NCBI GenBank assembly: GCA_029721515.1
Contig: CM056570.1
Span: 1,868,533 to 1,932,532, forward strand
DNA: 64,000 nt
Reading direction: 5' to 3'
From: Synanceia verrucosa
Lineage: Eukaryota; Chordata; Actinopteri; Perciformes; Synanceiidae
The translations under genes were made by a program, and so were the position numbers. The notes below the pieces were generated by a model, which had not been told where the DNA came from, made no database searches, and worked only from the letters and a program-made list of their open reading frames with translations. Positions 1 to 13,400 of the stretch are shown here, one piece after another. Each line of letters opens with the position of its first letter. Positions within the stretch are counted from its first letter, which is position 1.

Positions 1-1125
1 TAAGGATAGAAAATGCTTGATATAGGATACAATAAAAGAAGAAGAAGTGGGCATTCCTGTCTGCTCCTCACAGCAGCAGCTGTGATGATGGTGAAGATCT
101 AGAGTTAGAAAACTGTGCTACACATGGAGGATGTTTGACCTTTGACCTTTGACCTCTATATGGAGGCTAACGATGCAGACAGATCGCACTCATGAGTCGT
201 CACATACAGCAGCGTGCTCAGTCTGTGATGCTCTAGTAGTTAAGGTGGAGTAAAGGAGGAAGTATACAGAGAAAGCGATCCTAATGCGTACATAATGGAG
301 TCTACTTAACTTTAATTTGGGCCTGACTCCTATTGTATCCCAAGTGTTTTTTACCATGGCGTACTAATCGCATCGTCCAAAGCAAACAACATAAAAGTTT
401 GAGATTATTTCACCTCCACATTGGGGAACATCACATCCAAATATCAGGCCGGTAGGTCAAAGGGCGTGGCCGTGGCACTGCTGGAAACTTTGACATGAAA
501 AACAGCTTTTCTGGATTTTGGCTGATTTTAAGGGATTTTCAATTGCATACTCCTCCTGGGAATTTTAAGCTGAAACTCGGGTTACCCACTACCCACGGGT
601 ACCCACACTAGTGTTGTTTAAAAATTACAGAAAACTTTTTAAAAGCAGTTTTGGTTTGGCAACAGCGCCCCCTTGAACAAAAGTAGTGCTTTTTACCATA
701 GCGTACAAATAGCTGTCTCAAAAGCAAACGACATACATGATGAAAATTCTGCTGCAGTCTGTAGGTGAGACATTGTCGAAGATAATATCCAAAAATCATG
801 CTTGTAGCTGAAAGGCCATGACGACTTTCCAAACTGTAACGTTTTCACAGCCCACGAGTTGTGCAGAGAAGGAGCTACGATTTTTTTGGAATGATTTTCA
901 CATGCCACGTTGTCATTTTTTCGATTTTTTTCTGTCCATGTGATCTGAAAAAACTCAATGCCATTGCCATAAAAGTAAAATTAAAATTATATTTTCTTCC
1001 ATTTTATTTAGTACATATGGTGAATATTTATTTCTATTATTATTACACATTGTAATTATGTATTATTGCACTGTTGTTTAGTGTTTCTACTGTAATGTTT
1101 ATGTTGCTCTGGTGGGTGAATAACA
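1..1125. other. Gene-free flank beyond the 3' end of the cnih3-like gene
   Basis: AT-rich sequence with short chance frames. The stretch 340-960 contains two similar segments (about 340-410 and 690-760, each with TTTTACCAT-GCGTAC and CAAACNACATA), so it may be part of a degenerate fish repeat. No exon was recognised. Confidence 0.5.
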
Positions 1126-1612
1126 GGGTTCTTGCGCCATTTTAAAAGTCAAATTTAATACTTTTTAAGACCTCAACAAATATAATTTAAGACCCAAAAA
1201 TGTCATAACAATTTCTTTGGTAGAAAATAGTCAGTTTATTGTAGGGCCAGACCAATATGGAGTTTTTGAGGCCGATGCAGATATTGATATTTAGCAGGGG
1301 AAAAAAATCCAACAAATGATTAAACCCCAAAAATATTTTTTTCAGCCCTTTAACACTTGCAACAACGATATAAACTGAAGGCATAACACTTAACTTTTTC
1401 TACAAGTTTAATTTCACAACTTTCATGAACAAAGAAGTGAACTTTGTTAACAAAACAACGTGCAAAACTGCTGTAAATCTCTGAATTCTGTGTTTTCCTA
1501 TTGACATTAAACACACCATCTAAAAATTTAATACCCACAGTAAATTTACATTAAATTTAAGACAATTTAAGACCCGAATTTTAATTTAAGACTTTTTAAG
1601 GAACCATGGCAA
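1126..1612. mobile_element. Palindromic MITE family C
   Basis: The left end GGGTTCTTGCGCCATTTTAA with AATACTTTTTAAGACC faces a right end in which AAGACTTTTTAAGGAACC precedes ATGGCAACC. A TATCGG-type fragment (about 1243-1300) is embedded in it. Resembles a widespread fish repeat; no coding capacity. Confidence 0.55.
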
Positions 1613-2289
1613 CCATGTAATATTTCAAAGCGCTGAGCTGCCGTGTTTGACGCGTTAAATCAGATAAATAAATCCCTCCCATCGTCTTTCATTCTTCAGC
1701 CCCCAGAAACAAACAGTTCAACGCTCGGCACCTTTCTCATCTTCTGCTTTATTCACTACTCATGCTGTCTTATCATGGCGTGGTTACATTGGAAAATAGT
1801 ATTTAGTTTAAGGTAGAGCATGGAGGCAAGCCGTTGGTATCTCACAGATAGACAGAAATAAATAGATAAATAAATAAATAAATCTCAGTACTGAAAAGAC
1901 AACATTTTGGTCCATGGTGAATAGAAAAGGTTCACATTGTCTCCCTGTCTTCGAACAGGGCTGGATACTTCTTTACATGTTGGAAGACCTTCACCTGTGT
2001 GGTGAGACTTTCACAAATGATCTCTAATATTATAGCCAAACGTTGTGCAAGATCAAATTCACTACTTTCTGTGCAAAGGTGGTGTGCTCCTCTACTGTAA
2101 AAGCTCGGACAGGTGTCAGTTTTTAGAGTTTCGGAGAAGTTTCCCACGACAGAACGACACTAGGACAACACTAAAGAAGGCATTGGCTGTATCGAATAGA
2201 TCAGAACTCTATTAGAAATGCCTTCCTGTTAAAGAATACACCAAAATGCACACGTCACAAAAGCCATTCACGTTAATGTAGAAAGAAAA

Positions 2290-2600
2290 ACCCTCAGGCC
2301 GTGGACTGGGTGTGCCGTCCGGAGGGGAAATGTTGAGATTTTTGGAGACTCTGGTGATTCCCAGAGAGCCGTTCTCTGTTCTGTACAGTGTTATCCGTCC
2401 GTCCGCTCGCTCCATCCACGCCTCGCTTCGGACTTCGCCGGTGACGCTACGGTCGGCGAGGTCGGCGAGGTCGTCGAGGTCGAGCGGCGCAGGGCCGGAC
2501 GGTGCTTCACCATGCTGTGCCTGAGACAAACTGTGCAAACGCTACTGTGCTCTTTTCCTCCGGCGCTGCTACTGAACAGGAAGTACAGCGCCGTGGACGT
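2290..2600 (+). promoter_or_regulatory. CpG-rich block at the 3' end of the cnih3-like gene
   Basis: This block has many CpGs, including tandem GTCGGCGAG-type motifs at 2452-2485, in an AT-rich neighbourhood. It directly precedes and includes a candidate plus-strand first exon (2512-2598). It lies downstream of the cnih3-like stop codon, so it may be the promoter of a neighbouring or antisense gene. Long frames in both directions across it are typical of GC-rich DNA and are not proof of coding. Confidence 0.5.
2512..2598 (+). CDS. Candidate first coding exon of an unidentified mitochondrial protein
   Basis: An ATG in a strong context (TTCACC before it) opens 29 codons ending in phase 0 at a GTGAGT donor. 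The peptide begins MLCLRQTVQTLLCSF, has no acidic residue until its last position, and carries RKYSA. That fits the R-K-Y/S pattern of a mitochondrial processing-peptidase site. It sits in a CpG-rich block. I do not recognise the gene. An acceptor-like site (TTTTCTCTGCAG) lies at 2826-2837 but leads to a stop after seven codons, so the true second exon is unknown. It could also be non-coding or a chance frame. Confidence 0.35.
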
Positions 2601-2855
2601 GAGTGTTCATGTGTGTTTGTGTGTTACAAACGTTGGCCAGGCAGTGATTAACTCAGGTCTCGCTACGACCAGTCAGGCTGTAAACAGGACTTTTCAGTTT
2701 TTATGTACAGACGAAGCAGAAAAAGCAGCTCCGACCCAACGTCCACTTCATAGTTTGGCTTCACAGCAAAAAAACATTTAAAATATCCCGTCCTTGAGTT
2801 TTATATGGAGACAGTCTGAGTGTCCTTTTCTCTGCAGCTGCTGATAAATCAGTTG

Positions 2856-2883
2856 TTATGAGGTAACCAAGGAGTAGATCATA
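2856..2883 (-). CDS. cnih3: cnih3-like coding exon 6, C-terminus and stop
   Basis: After a pyrimidine-rich acceptor ending TTGCAG, 28 nt complete a cysteine codon, encode MIYSLVTS and stop at TAA (2858-2856). Relatives end MIYTLVSS or similar, so this tiny exon is recognised by its phase, acceptor and the family C-terminus. The 3'UTR continues to lower coordinates; its length is unknown. A minus-strand AATAAA near 1745-1750 is one possible poly(A) signal. Confidence 0.9.
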
Positions 2884-4102
2884 CTGCAACACAAGGAGAA
2901 GAAACAGGAAGCACAAAGTGAGTCAACACTTCTCTGAAAGTGACGATTACCAATTCAAATGATCTAAACGGCAGCTTGAAGCCTGTTCTGCAGCTGATTC
3001 ATCTCAGAGCTGCTCACACATTTAATGAGGAGTCTGTTTGTGAAGTGCACTTATTTGTCTGAGCTGCTGACAGCAAACTCTGAAGTTTTTCTCTGCGTTA
3101 TTCAGAGTACATTATTCTCCATGTTAAAACATTCAAACAGGAGGGAATATAATCCAGTTTGAGGTTCTGATCACTGATCGGTATCGAAATATACAGTGTT
3201 CATGTTGTTAATAAATTATCAGATTATGTGCAAATTATCTGTCACTGTTACTGCTGCTCTCCTATTTAACACTCTGTGCAATATCATTTCATTTATTTAT
3301 CCTCTGCATATTCTAGCATCCAGTGCAACACATATTTTAAATTTCCTGTTTGCATTCCCAGTATTTATCCCTGTTTTTTTATACAATTTTTATACTTATT
3401 TTTGTATTTACATTCTAAAATTTATATACTTATTTATATTTCTCATTTTTAAGCTGATTTTGTATTTACATCTTAAGATTTAAATACTTATTTATCATAT
3501 TTATTTCTCATGTTAATGCTTATTTTTGTATTTATATTCTATGATTTATATACTTATCATATTTATTTCTCATTTTGTACATATTTTTATGTTTATTTTG
3601 TATTTACATTCTAAGATTTCTATTTCTAAGATCTATTCTATATACTGTGCATTTATGTATTTTTCATATGTGATACTTGGAGACGTTTTGTGATTTTTTC
3701 AAACCTCTCAAAGTGAAGGAAAGTTCAGCTTTTCACAAGAAATAATGTGTTTTTTCTCCAACCGATCACAAAAGGAGATACCAAAGTTCAACAACTGTCA
3801 CTAATGTAGAATAAAGCTGATTAAAGTCAAATACTGCAGCGTCTGCAGTCGCTGTTTAAATCAACACAGAAGCTAAAATTAGCAGCTTTCTGCATAACGA
3901 CACATTTTCTCATTAAATCCTGACACTTCAGCACTGAGAGTCATAATTTTTACATCATAACAAAATGTCCATCTTTATTCACTGCAGCTTATGGTTTATT
4001 TGCACTATGAATATCACCACGAGTCATAATCTTTTAGTATCTGCATATACTTCATATTTTTTATACTTTTTAATACTGCTCTTCTGTCTTATACTTGAAG
4101 TG

Positions 4103-4158
<56 letters not shown>

Positions 4159-7100
4159 GTATATATATATACGTGTATATATATATATATATATATATAT
4201 TGCTTTTTTAAATATTTGCTGTTGCTGAAACATTATTTCCAGGTTGGGATCAATAAAATAATTCTATTCTATTGTTTTGTAAAATACTTAAGAAATAAGT
4301 AAAACCACTGAGGAACCACAGATATTTTAACCCAAAACTAGATCTTCTCCGAACCAAACCAGGTTGTTTTGTTGCCTAAAAATGCAGATTCACTGACGAC
4401 TCTTCGTATCGTTATTGAGGATACATCGATTAGTGCCTGAACAAAGATTAGATGAGATTTGTCTGAATTCACAACATTAATGGTGCGTTTAAAGTCCTGA
4501 TTATGAGCTCATACTTTGGCACCATAATTCCTACTATTTGGTCCAAGTTTATACCAAAAAAAATGTCAAAACAACAATCCTTCCTGGCATGATTGTGCTG
4601 TTTTTCCCCTCATTTCTGAAAAGACTGCAGCTGTGAAAAAAATCACAAGTGAACGCAAAAGAAAAATCAAAAAGCTGATGAGCATCATGTGATGAAGCTG
4701 AAGCTGTAAAGCACACATGGCTGCAAACACCATTTAATAAACGTACTAAAGACACAGCGATCTGTGCTGTTCACCTGGAAAAAGAAAGAAAATAATCAAA
4801 GATGAAACGAAGCAGCAGGCAGGATCACAGGTTGAGCATTCAACACTTCATCTTCTTCATCCCTGAGGCCTCTCAGCTCCTCACACCTCCGTTAATCTCT
4901 GTGAAATCACTCCGTTGACTCACAAGAGAGTCAGAGGATGGTTGAAAGATCAGGGCTGAGAGGCGGCTTCCTCCTCAGAGAGCTGACCTCCTCTAATTAA
5001 AAGCTGCTTCCTTATTACTGGACGGACATGTAGCTCTTTAAGCTACAGCTCCTTCACTTTCACAGCCTAATTAGACATTAAGCAAACATCATGTCTGCTA
5101 AAATATGACTTCTTACGTGAGACACGAGCAGCGCAGAGGAAGAAATATCACATAATGCTGTTTAATGAATATTTATCAGGGTTCATGTGTCCTGGAAAAC
5201 CTGGAAAATGATTGACCAATTTTTCAGTCATGAAAACATATGGTAAAAAAATGGTCAAATTAAGTAGTTATCCTGGAGAATTATTTGTCCTCCCCATACC
5301 TTAGCGAATGCTAATGGATTAAAAGTCACTTTTAAGCCATTTGCATGAATAATTTCAGGATAACTTAAACATTTCCAGGACATTTGACTTCTTTTCCCTC
5401 ATGTATGACTGGAAAGTTCATCAATCATTTTCCAGGTTTTCCAGGACATGAGGGAACCATGTTTATGATTACTGTTACATTTTTTCACATGGTGATGGTC
5501 ACTTTTCAAATTATTAGTGGCAAATACGTTTTTCAAAATAAAAATAATGATAATAATTCCTCTGCAAAGCCTTCAAGCCAGCTGTCTTTGTCTAATGTTC
5601 TTCTCAATCACCCAACAAATACTGTCATTATTAGACAACAGAGACTTAATTTACTCTAGTTTTATTGGCTTATTATACATAACAACTGTACTTTAGCAGA
5701 CCTGCTATACATTGGAGGTTTATTTTGAAAAGAAAGTGACGCTGCAGCCTCACATTTTGAAGCCTCTGATCAAGCGTTTGTATCTGACATGTTGAAAATA
5801 TTATATTTTATATACATGAATCTTATTCTAACCATTGAAATGAATCAGTGTCACCACCAACATGGACAGAAGAATGAACATTTTTACACTGTTTCTATAA
5901 ATAATGTCCCTTTTTTAAAAAAAGCGAACCTAAACTTTTTTTTTTCCAACCTAGTGGCACACATTTCAAATCTAATCTGGTCCATTGGCGAACACATCCA
6001 CTCCGCTGAACATCGTATTACAAGCGAAAACAATGTGTGAGCATGTTTGCTCAGATGCATCGCGTTGCCATGACGACAGAACAGCATCAGCACCAGCGAA
6101 GAGCACACTCCTGACGCTCTGACCATCCATAAGAACAATGTTAGGAATGACCTTTATATTCCCTAAATGATGGATTCATGTCATAATTCCACGTCTTTAG
6201 TGAATATTTTACCAGTGGCAGATGTCAGTTATTTCACGACCCATTAACTCTCAACATCTGTCAACATCTGGCTGGTTAATGAGCTGAGGTTGACATTGTG
6301 TGTGTGTGTGTGTGTGTGCAAATAGAAAGGCCAGATTTTCATGCCTGGGAAGACAAAAAGGACAACAAGTATGATGAAAAGGTTGGACCTGAGTGAAGGT
6401 GCAGCAGGATAACAGGCAGGTAGCAGCACAACATTTTAGAGCACAGGGGTTAGACAGGAAGTCTGTGAGCAGCTGGCATCACTGTGACTGGAACAGATCA
6501 GGTGAGAGGGTGGAGGGCAAAGGTCAAAGGTCAAACCTGTACAGATGTGGGCAAACGAGCAGGGAGCTTCCTTTCTTTTTTTTTCAACACTCTATTGATT
6601 TTTGATACTATATAGACAACAAACAGACAAATATTTTCGACAACACCCCCCCAACAACAACATTCTCGGAAGACAAAGAATAGATAAATTATAGCAAATT
6701 ATTAGTAATAACATAATAATAGTAATAATAATAATAATATTATTATTATATAAAATTATATTAAAAATTATATTAAATTATCTTAAAATTATTTGGGAGC
6801 TTCCTTTCTAGTGTTTTCACTGAAACAAAAGAAAACATGCTGGCGTTTTATTCTCAAATAGTTTGGGATTATTTACCGAGTAGATCATTTTTATCATCTA
6901 AGAACATAATAGGTGTGACACTATCGACTGTTTTTAAAGATGGACGACGTGACCGCTCACTGGATGTGAAGCCAAAACATCTGGTGACTCATTAAAGGCC
7001 TTAATTTAATATACGATGCAACAGGTTTTCCATTAACCGCAATGTAAACATATCTGTGTCAATAGGAACTGTATGTACAGTAAACAGTGTTGATGTAGTT

Positions 7101-7393
7101 TAAATAGCAATGGTTGCACTTTTAAGTTGTTTTTTATTTTATTCTTTTATTTCTTTAAAGACATGGAAACAGATATACACGGACAGAGGCAAGAAGGTAA
7201 GAAAAGAAAAACACAAACAAAGGAAAAACGACACTGTGTAAGATAAGTTTTTTTGTGTCCAATTTTCACATTTTAATGTCACATTAATCACATTTCAATT
7301 TTACAGTAGATTTAAGCCCAACCATGCTGCTTTTTCCTAAATTTAACTACAGTGTTTTGTTGCCTAAACCTAACCAAGCGTTTTTGTTTAATT

Positions 7394-7440
<47 letters not shown>

Positions 7441-10400
7441 TATAAGGGGTCTGTCAAACACCTGCATGCCAGCAGGTGGGACAATCATATCAAATAAATA
7501 TGGTTTCTGTCAACTTCGGTCGATCTTTTCCGAAGTGTTCATTTTTTCTGGAACATTTGGTTTTAATTAACACTGTTGAAATTAGGACGACGGTAACTCT
7601 ACTTAGACAAACTGCCTGAAATCAGAGCGACACCACATTAGCTGTAATAAGCACTGTGTTTATGAAAAGAACGTCTCTTTCTCTTTTTTCCTTTTCATCC
7701 ATTTCACGTTACAAATTAATACTTTAACGATGCTCTTTGGTGGATTATTTTTTGCTGAATTCCAGGAGAAGTTTGGACAGATTCAGAAAAGATGGTTAAT
7801 CTAATTTTATCAGCATGTTTGATCGTTAGTTATGACTGTGTTATTAGTTTCCTTGATTTTTTGAATGGAGTTCTGCTACATGACCTGCCAGCACATCTCT
7901 AGTAACGTAGAAGAGTTACCGTCGCACAAATTTGTGTGTTTACACCAATTAATTGTGTTAATGTACTAGTTTTGACAGCTCTACATTTAACTGATTATTT
8001 GACGCCTTTAAAAGGAGATTAGATGCTCTGAGAGGCTGCATGTCAGCTGGAGTCAGGATCTTTTGTTATTTTCATTTCTGCACAGAGGTGTCGTCCATCT
8101 TTATACACAGTCGATGGGTGAAACCATAATTATGGTCTGCTAGGTGCCCTTTCAGCCCAGACTTCTGTCCTCCTGCTGTGCCCACATTGACAAAATCAAG
8201 AGTTATGGAGTAATTCCAGCGGATCACCTGCACCAGATGAGCTCTATTGAGCCACCGAAGAGGATTTTAAATCAGCTGTCACCCAGGTGTGGAAGCGAGC
8301 GCTCAGGTGGAGCTGTGTGCATGATGCCATTATGTGCATTAAGGTGGAGGGTGTTTGTGTTCGTGAAGGTGTGAAGGATCTGGAGGTCAGGCGGGTGGAG
8401 AAGGGTCGGAGCAAAAAGAGGCAAGAGAAGAGAAACAAGCGTCATGAAGCAGGTTTCAGGCCACTTCACTTCCAGTTCAACCATTTAGTCTTCTGATATA
8501 AGGAAAAAAAAGTCATGTTTTGGATCAATAAATCTAGAACAAATTCTGCATGTTGAAATAAGATAAAATAAAAAAGTAAATATGTACATACAGACAACTT
8601 GTATTTTAAGCTGCATTTTCAATTTCTCAGTGATTGATATAGAATATACTGCAAATACCACAGTAATGTATCGCATTGTGACTAAAGAATCACAATATTA
8701 TATTATAAAGTAATTAAGAACTTTATTGAACTGGGAGTGAACGGACCGTCGCCTGGCTTCGTAGAGAAATACCTCGCTGTCGGCGGCCTCTAGCATGAGC
8801 TGGACGGAGCAGGATGGAGAAGCAGGATGGTGGAAAGTTAACGATGAATTATGGTTTATAACCACAGACGCACATTTTAACAGTTTGTTGAAGCCTGCAG
8901 ATGAAGGGTTTGATAATAATTTATAAAAAAGAAAAGAAAGGGAAGCAGCCTACACATATTCAGGGTTGTAGTTTTGCAGAAAATCACCTTTAACATCCTT
9001 CAAAGGTTTAACTTAATCAACTGAAGGATGTTGGCACTGGTATGAAAATGGATGAGACACATATGAGGATAAAACATCTTTCTATTTTCCACCATGCCAG
9101 GAAAGGAGTCGATTATTATCACTGACTTTTAAACCTCACTACCTTCTTTTGCTTCACCTGGTTTCAGAAAAACTCAGGACATGAAGCGACACGTTAGTGT
9201 TAATAAATTTAAAATACCTTTACAAAAATGATCAAGTGTTGAGAATTTAAAGTAACTACAAGGAACTTTCATTTTTTTATGGCCTCAGCCTTGTGTCGTA
9301 AAGACGCAAAAAAAATCAAATTACCTAAGAAACTTTGCCTCCTGCTTCCTTGAAACTGGTTTATACCAAGGAAAAAATAAAAGTTACTTTTACTCTCTCT
9401 TGTTTATGCATGTTTGATTTAAAATCCTTGTAGTAACTTTAAAGACACGAGAGAAGATGAGTTTACCTCAATTTTTGCTAAAATTAAAAAAATCTCTTGA
9501 GGAAAGCAGCTCCTCTTCTCCCTGACATTTTAGATAATGTCAGGTTAACTTTATGTTTTATCATAATTCACCAATAAGAATAAGACGTTGCTCAGGATGC
9601 TACGTTCTTAACACATTAGCATCACTGTTAACAGGGTGATGGTCGCAGTAACCAAGACCTTCATGATCTAAAGCTAAAATCCATACAGCCTCAACAGTCC
9701 AGGACACATTAGCATTAGCTAAAAGCTAACTTGTTCCTGGAACAGACCAGTGGCGGCCATATGTGCGACCATTAGGGTCGAATTTCCTTAAAGCTATTAA
9801 AAGGAACTTTTATTTTGTGTCGATCTTTCTGCAGCTGCCAAACTTCATTTAGAAAATGTTTAATTTTACTGAAGCAGGAAGTGACTGTTCTGCTTCTGGT
9901 TCTCCTGAGCTTCTTATTCCTCCAGAGGGTCCAGACATATAATCTGGGTCTTCCAGTAACATGGACCAGCTTCGTAAAAACATTCATCTGGTGTCGAGGG
10001 AATCAGATCCAACGATAAGCGTCAAGAATAACTATAAAGAAAATGCCAGTCGTTTGCTTATGTAGGTCATATGGAGGTGTCACTGTTACACTGAAACTGT
10101 TTAAAAACCAGTGAAAAGTTCCTTATAGTAACTTTAACAATGACTCTATTCCACCATAGAATAAAAGGTTAGAAAAAGGATTGTACCTTTAAGTGTTTCC
10201 ATTGATAAGAGCTATTAGAGGGATATATCCAGGTTCCACACACTGCAGCACCCACATGACACATGGAACAAGAATCCGGAGTGATTAAAAACAGCATTAT
10301 TAAACAGAACAGCAACAATATGTGCATTATTATTGTCATTAACAGCAAAAACACGAGTCAGTCAAAGAAAAACTATGTGGAATTTCAAAAATACCTTAAC

Positions 10401-13400
10401 ATCATGTATAAAAGCAGAGAAAAGTGGACGTTTTTAACCAATGTGCAGCAGCTTTCTCTCTCTGCTATCCACCCAAAAAGTCTGGTGGTGCTTGTCAATG
10501 AAGTAAAGAATCAAGTTCTCTCAACATCACATGCATTAGCAGTAGTGGGCCTGACTCTGAGACTAACCTGACACAACAAACTTGCATGTGATTGCCAGAG
10601 AAATGGTTGCTTTATTCAGTGATTTGCACTCATCATCACTTCAAATAGCGGTTTATGCAATACATATATTTTTAAGCAGCTTCAGTTTGATCTCATAGTT
10701 GTTTCTCTCTCTGGCTAATCAGATTAATGTAATCTCTTTACATGTAATCCAATTATTGCCCCCCACCGCATGGCGCCTGCTCACCAGTAGAGATAATAGA
10801 AGAAGGACAGGACGAAGAAGGAGAGCTTGCACCAGGCCTCCTTCAGGCAGAACTTGAGCGTGTCGCCATTCATCACCGACGCCGGGTCGTAGATCAGCTC
10901 CTTGGTGTCCGTTGGCGAATGGAAGTACCTACCATAGAGGGCAAAGACCACATCGCGGGTAGTTGACCCGTTCCAGACCCCGGAGAAGGGGGGAAGATGG
11001 GACGGAGGTAGGCGGGGGAGATGATGGGAGGAAATAGGGAGAGATAGTATGGAAAAAGATGGCATGATGAGTTATGGAGACACGATCATGCAGCAGACGT
11101 GGGTGAAACAGCAGCTGAATATGTTTGTAGTTTAGCAACCGTCATGGTTTTGTTAGCGAGTAGCAGTGTCCTTCTGTCTTTAGCATCAGCTGCTAGTTGT
11201 GAGGCTGCAGGTTAACCCTTTAACTAAGGGCATCCCGATCTGATATTGATATAGGGTATCGGTCCAATATCGAGATTCGGATCAGATTATATCAGCCTGC
11301 ATCAAAAATCTCTGATATAAACACAGTGATACAAGCAGTCATTACAGACTTTATTCTGTTCAACTGTACAATATGATCATGTTTAAGTTTAACTACAGGT
11401 TTGAGCTCAGTGAATTACAAAAAATTTCAATACATCTTTATGAATTTCCAATGTTTTCAAATTAAAAACATTTATCACCTGCTGACTGATCTAAAACCTG
11501 AGGAGAAAAATCCACCCTATAATAGAACATGCATGCATTATTGCTATGCATTTAGCTTAATCAATATTTGTAAACACAAACAGCTCTCTCTTAAAGATGC
11601 TCTTAAAATGCCACTGAAAGAGAGAACCTGCCGGTGATTAATAGCAGAGTGGTTTGGGTAAGAGTGGGATGTTTCCTGCAGCTTATACATCCCAGTGAGA
11701 CTTATTTCAGCGGGGCTGTTAGAATTATGAAACAGGAAAAATGTCATAGGAGGGAATTGCAACTGCCTCCTGTTGCTTTGAGATAGAGCCGCGTACCGAT
11801 ACACGATAGCCTCATTACTTTTTATAGGGGGAAATCTGCTTTTAATGGACCCCAGAGCTGACACAAATGAACAGCAATCTGTAACAATGGATAATTATAT
11901 ATTAATGTAACAGACCAGTTGCATTAGGATAGTTGGCTGCTGGTTTCAGTCATTAGTCCAAAGAGATATTCACTCATGTAAACATTCAAATGATGCTTTG
12001 CATGATGGTTAATGCAGTTCAACCAGGAATAATCCATCATTATGCATGAGGTCTGGCTAACAGATGGTTAATGCATGCCCACACTGTATGTTAATGTAAT
12101 GTTTTTTTCACAATTTGGGAAATGATCATATGTTTGGTTGTCATAAATGAATAACAATGTGCATCCACAAGTCAATTAGACGACTCATGCATGTATGAAA
12201 TCTCCAACGATGCACTTGAAAATGGATCTTGAGGTTTTCTGAGCTTGACGGAAATGGATTTTGCAATGAGTAGCTGAACACAATTCCCATGTATTTCTAC
12301 AACAGATACATGCACAAATGACTGATGATGAGGTAAAACATGGTTAGCTAATAGTTAACAAACTACTATTAGCAGACAAAGTTTAATTCACAATACATGA
12401 ACACAATTTGTTTAACAAATTCCCAGAGCAGAGGCAACAGACGAGACGAGAAGACATTTTTTATTTTTATAGAGTGTAGTAATCATAACATACACGCATA
12501 TACTTGTATTTAGGGTATTAATGCCCTGACCCAACTATCACAACTAGCCACAACCCTAAACTAATCCGAATTCTAATCTGAAAAGTAAAAACCACACCTC
12601 AACCCTCAACTGGCCTTTTGGAGAAGAACTGGCCAACATGTCCTCGCTTTACATGAGGTCCTCACTCTGTCGGTTAAACAAACACTCACACACACAGATC
12701 GACAACACAGTCCAGCTGGCAGACAAAGCATTTTAAGGCACTACATGGACAGACTTCCTTGGAATTTCCCTCCACTCGCCCACACATGGAAAGCTTCTAG
12801 TCTGGCAAATATTTATTCTATTAATAAACACGGAAACGTCCTCCGTGAATGGACCAGCTCGTTGCATCATTGCAGACTTTATGTAGGACTAATTAAGGTT
12901 TCCCCACTGAGGCATATAGTCTGTCAACACAACCTGCACCAACTCAGCAAATTACACTTCAGGTTCCAGCCAGTGAATACCAACCAATACATAGCACTAG
13001 AGTTAAGGTAAGTATTTGTTTTCCAGACAATCCTTCATAACGAGTTTATGCTGCAGACCTCGCAGAGATTTGCTGCTGACAACCTTGTCGATGTGGCCTC
13101 TTAAACACACACCGTTCATCCACATATGTCGGTGTCACGGTCTATCCAGGAACTGTGTTTAAATAATTCACTCTCCTCTGAATCACCTTGTCAATACCAG
13201 ACCTCTCTCCTATCACTCACCGTCCAGCCTCCTGCCACCTCTTTCGTTCCCTCTCTCTCTCTCTTCTTTCCCTTGTCTTCTCATCTCTCAGCTGTGCAGG
13301 AAGCAGTATCTGTAGCCGTCGGGCATCTGGCACAGTCTCCAATTAATGAGACGGCAAGATGTGTTTTTTCTACCCCCCTCTCTTTGGCTCTCCTCTCCTC

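Noticed and set aside
2212..2538. 108-codon minus-strand frame in the CpG-rich block
   Set aside because: It lies downstream of the cnih3-like stop, overlaps the candidate plus-strand exon, and long frames on both strands are expected in GC-rich DNA. No family recognised.
10781..11065. Reading exon 5 as a single 94-residue protein
   Set aside because: The frame runs through the acceptor into intronic sequence at one end and through the GTGAGC donor at the other. The real exon is 10785-10928.
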